This document shows positions 5,530-5,925 of a stretch of DNA of 5,925 nucleotides, in pieces (the first letter of the stretch is position 1; every line of letters begins with the position of its first letter). The position numbers and the translations under genes were made by a program. The notes under the pieces were generated by a model that saw only the letters and a program-made list of their open reading frames with translations, made no database searches and was not told where the DNA came from. Origin of the DNA: an uncultured Verrucomicrobiota bacterium (GTDB taxonomy: Bacteria > Verrucomicrobiota > Verrucomicrobiia > Limisphaerales > UBA9464); NCBI GenBank assembly GCA_903925515.1, contig CAIYFP010000342.1, positions 1-5,925 on the forward strand. The letters run 5' to 3'.

Positions 5530-5925
5530 TGGGCTCGTCCCGTCCATCCGTGAGCGCCTCCATCCATCAAGGGCAAGGCGGTTTGCGAGCGACCCGGCCC
5601 CCGGTCCGTGGGCTGTGGGCCCTGTCGTTTTGGATCGCATGGGCCGCGTGGGTGGGCGGGGTCTCGGCACAGGTGGTTCAAGGGGACCCTACCCAGTCGG
5701 TCGCGGATGGCCTTGGCCTTGCCGAGTACTTCTGGGACACGGCCCCCATGGAAGGCCATGGGATCCCCATCTCGCTGGGTGGGGGCGAGTCATGGTCAGC
5801 GGAATCGATCGACCTTGATGTCAGCGGGTTGTCGGTCGGCCTGCACCGTCTTGGTCTTCGAGTCCGGGACGGCCAGAACCGGTGGAGCGAGGTCCAGTGG
5901 ATTCCGCTGATGGTGGAGGCCTCGG
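5529..5925 (+). CDS. Secreted protein with AEYFWDT-type module, N-terminal fragment
   Basis: An open frame of 132 codons runs to the window edge without a stop. It begins at an ATG whose A is the last base of the preceding gene's TGA, with a GGGG five bases upstream as a possible ribosome site. Residues 1-47 form a long signal peptide: a basic stretch (RATRPPVRG, 20-28), a hydrophobic core (LWALSFWIAWAAW, 29-41) and a cleavage site near VSA|Q (47/48). The mature part contains 'GLAEYFWDTAPMEGHGIPI' (63-81) and 'DVSGLSVGLHRLGLRVRD' (97-114), then 'NRWSEVQWIPLMVE' (117-130). This is a module seen at the start of large secreted proteins of Bacteroidota and Verrucomicrobiota ('AEYFFDTDPGxGNG...LSxGxHxLxVRVKDxxGxWS'). 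Its function is not established. The overlap indicates co-transcription and probably translational coupling with the beta-helix gene. The long N-region could mean the true start is the GTG at 5550, but the ATG is favoured. Confidence 0.8.
   Translation, partial: MGSSRPSVSASIHQGQGGLRATRPPVRGLWALSFWIAWAAWVGGVSAQVVQGDPTQSVADGLGLAEYFWDTAPMEGHGIPISLGGGESWSAESIDLDVSGLSVGLHRLGLRVRDGQNRWSEVQWIPLMVEAS

Overview
The window is GC-rich DNA of bacterial type. Four protein-coding genes can be supported, two of them cut by the window edges, and they are separated by two long gaps of about 1 kb. The content fits a bacterium of the Planctomycetes-Verrucomicrobia-Chlamydiae group, most likely Verrucomicrobiota. 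The reasons are a CBS/DRTGG-type family II pyrophosphatase, exported beta-helix and 'AEYFWDT'-type surface proteins, and GC-rich intergenic repeats with hairpins. This placement is an inference from gene style; no rRNA or other marker is present.

Left half (minus strand). Positions 1-314 carry the N-terminal domain of the disaggregase ClpB, running off the left edge. Upstream of it (315-1327) is a gap without an intact gene. It holds a decayed, frameshifted C-terminal fragment of an IS66-family transposase (about 525-751). Next to that is a long imperfect inverted repeat (754-779 with 833-858) whose right arm contains a 14-base palindrome. Positions 1328-3046 encode a complete manganese-dependent inorganic pyrophosphatase of the regulated CBS-DRTGG type. 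This gene is bracketed by two inverted copies of a roughly 64-bp repeat (1195-1258 and 3100-3163).

Right half (plus strand). A second gap (3047-4077) separates the pyrophosphatase from the divergent genes. It contains the right repeat copy, a cluster of GC-rich hairpins (3220-3402) and a stretch unusually rich in CATG/GCCATGG words (3660-4000). Then come two genes for exported proteins: a complete 483-residue right-handed beta-helix protein (4078-5529), and a gene whose ATG overlaps the previous stop by one base (5529 to the window end). The second encodes a signal peptide followed by an 'AEYFWDT ... DVSGLSVGLHRLGLRVRD' module. The overlap suggests one operon making two secreted or surface proteins of unknown target.

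The left half is housekeeping (proteostasis and pyrophosphate removal). The right half is accessory surface biology. The junctions between them show old mobile-element and repeat activity. No CRISPR array, tRNA, rRNA or convincing riboswitch was seen.
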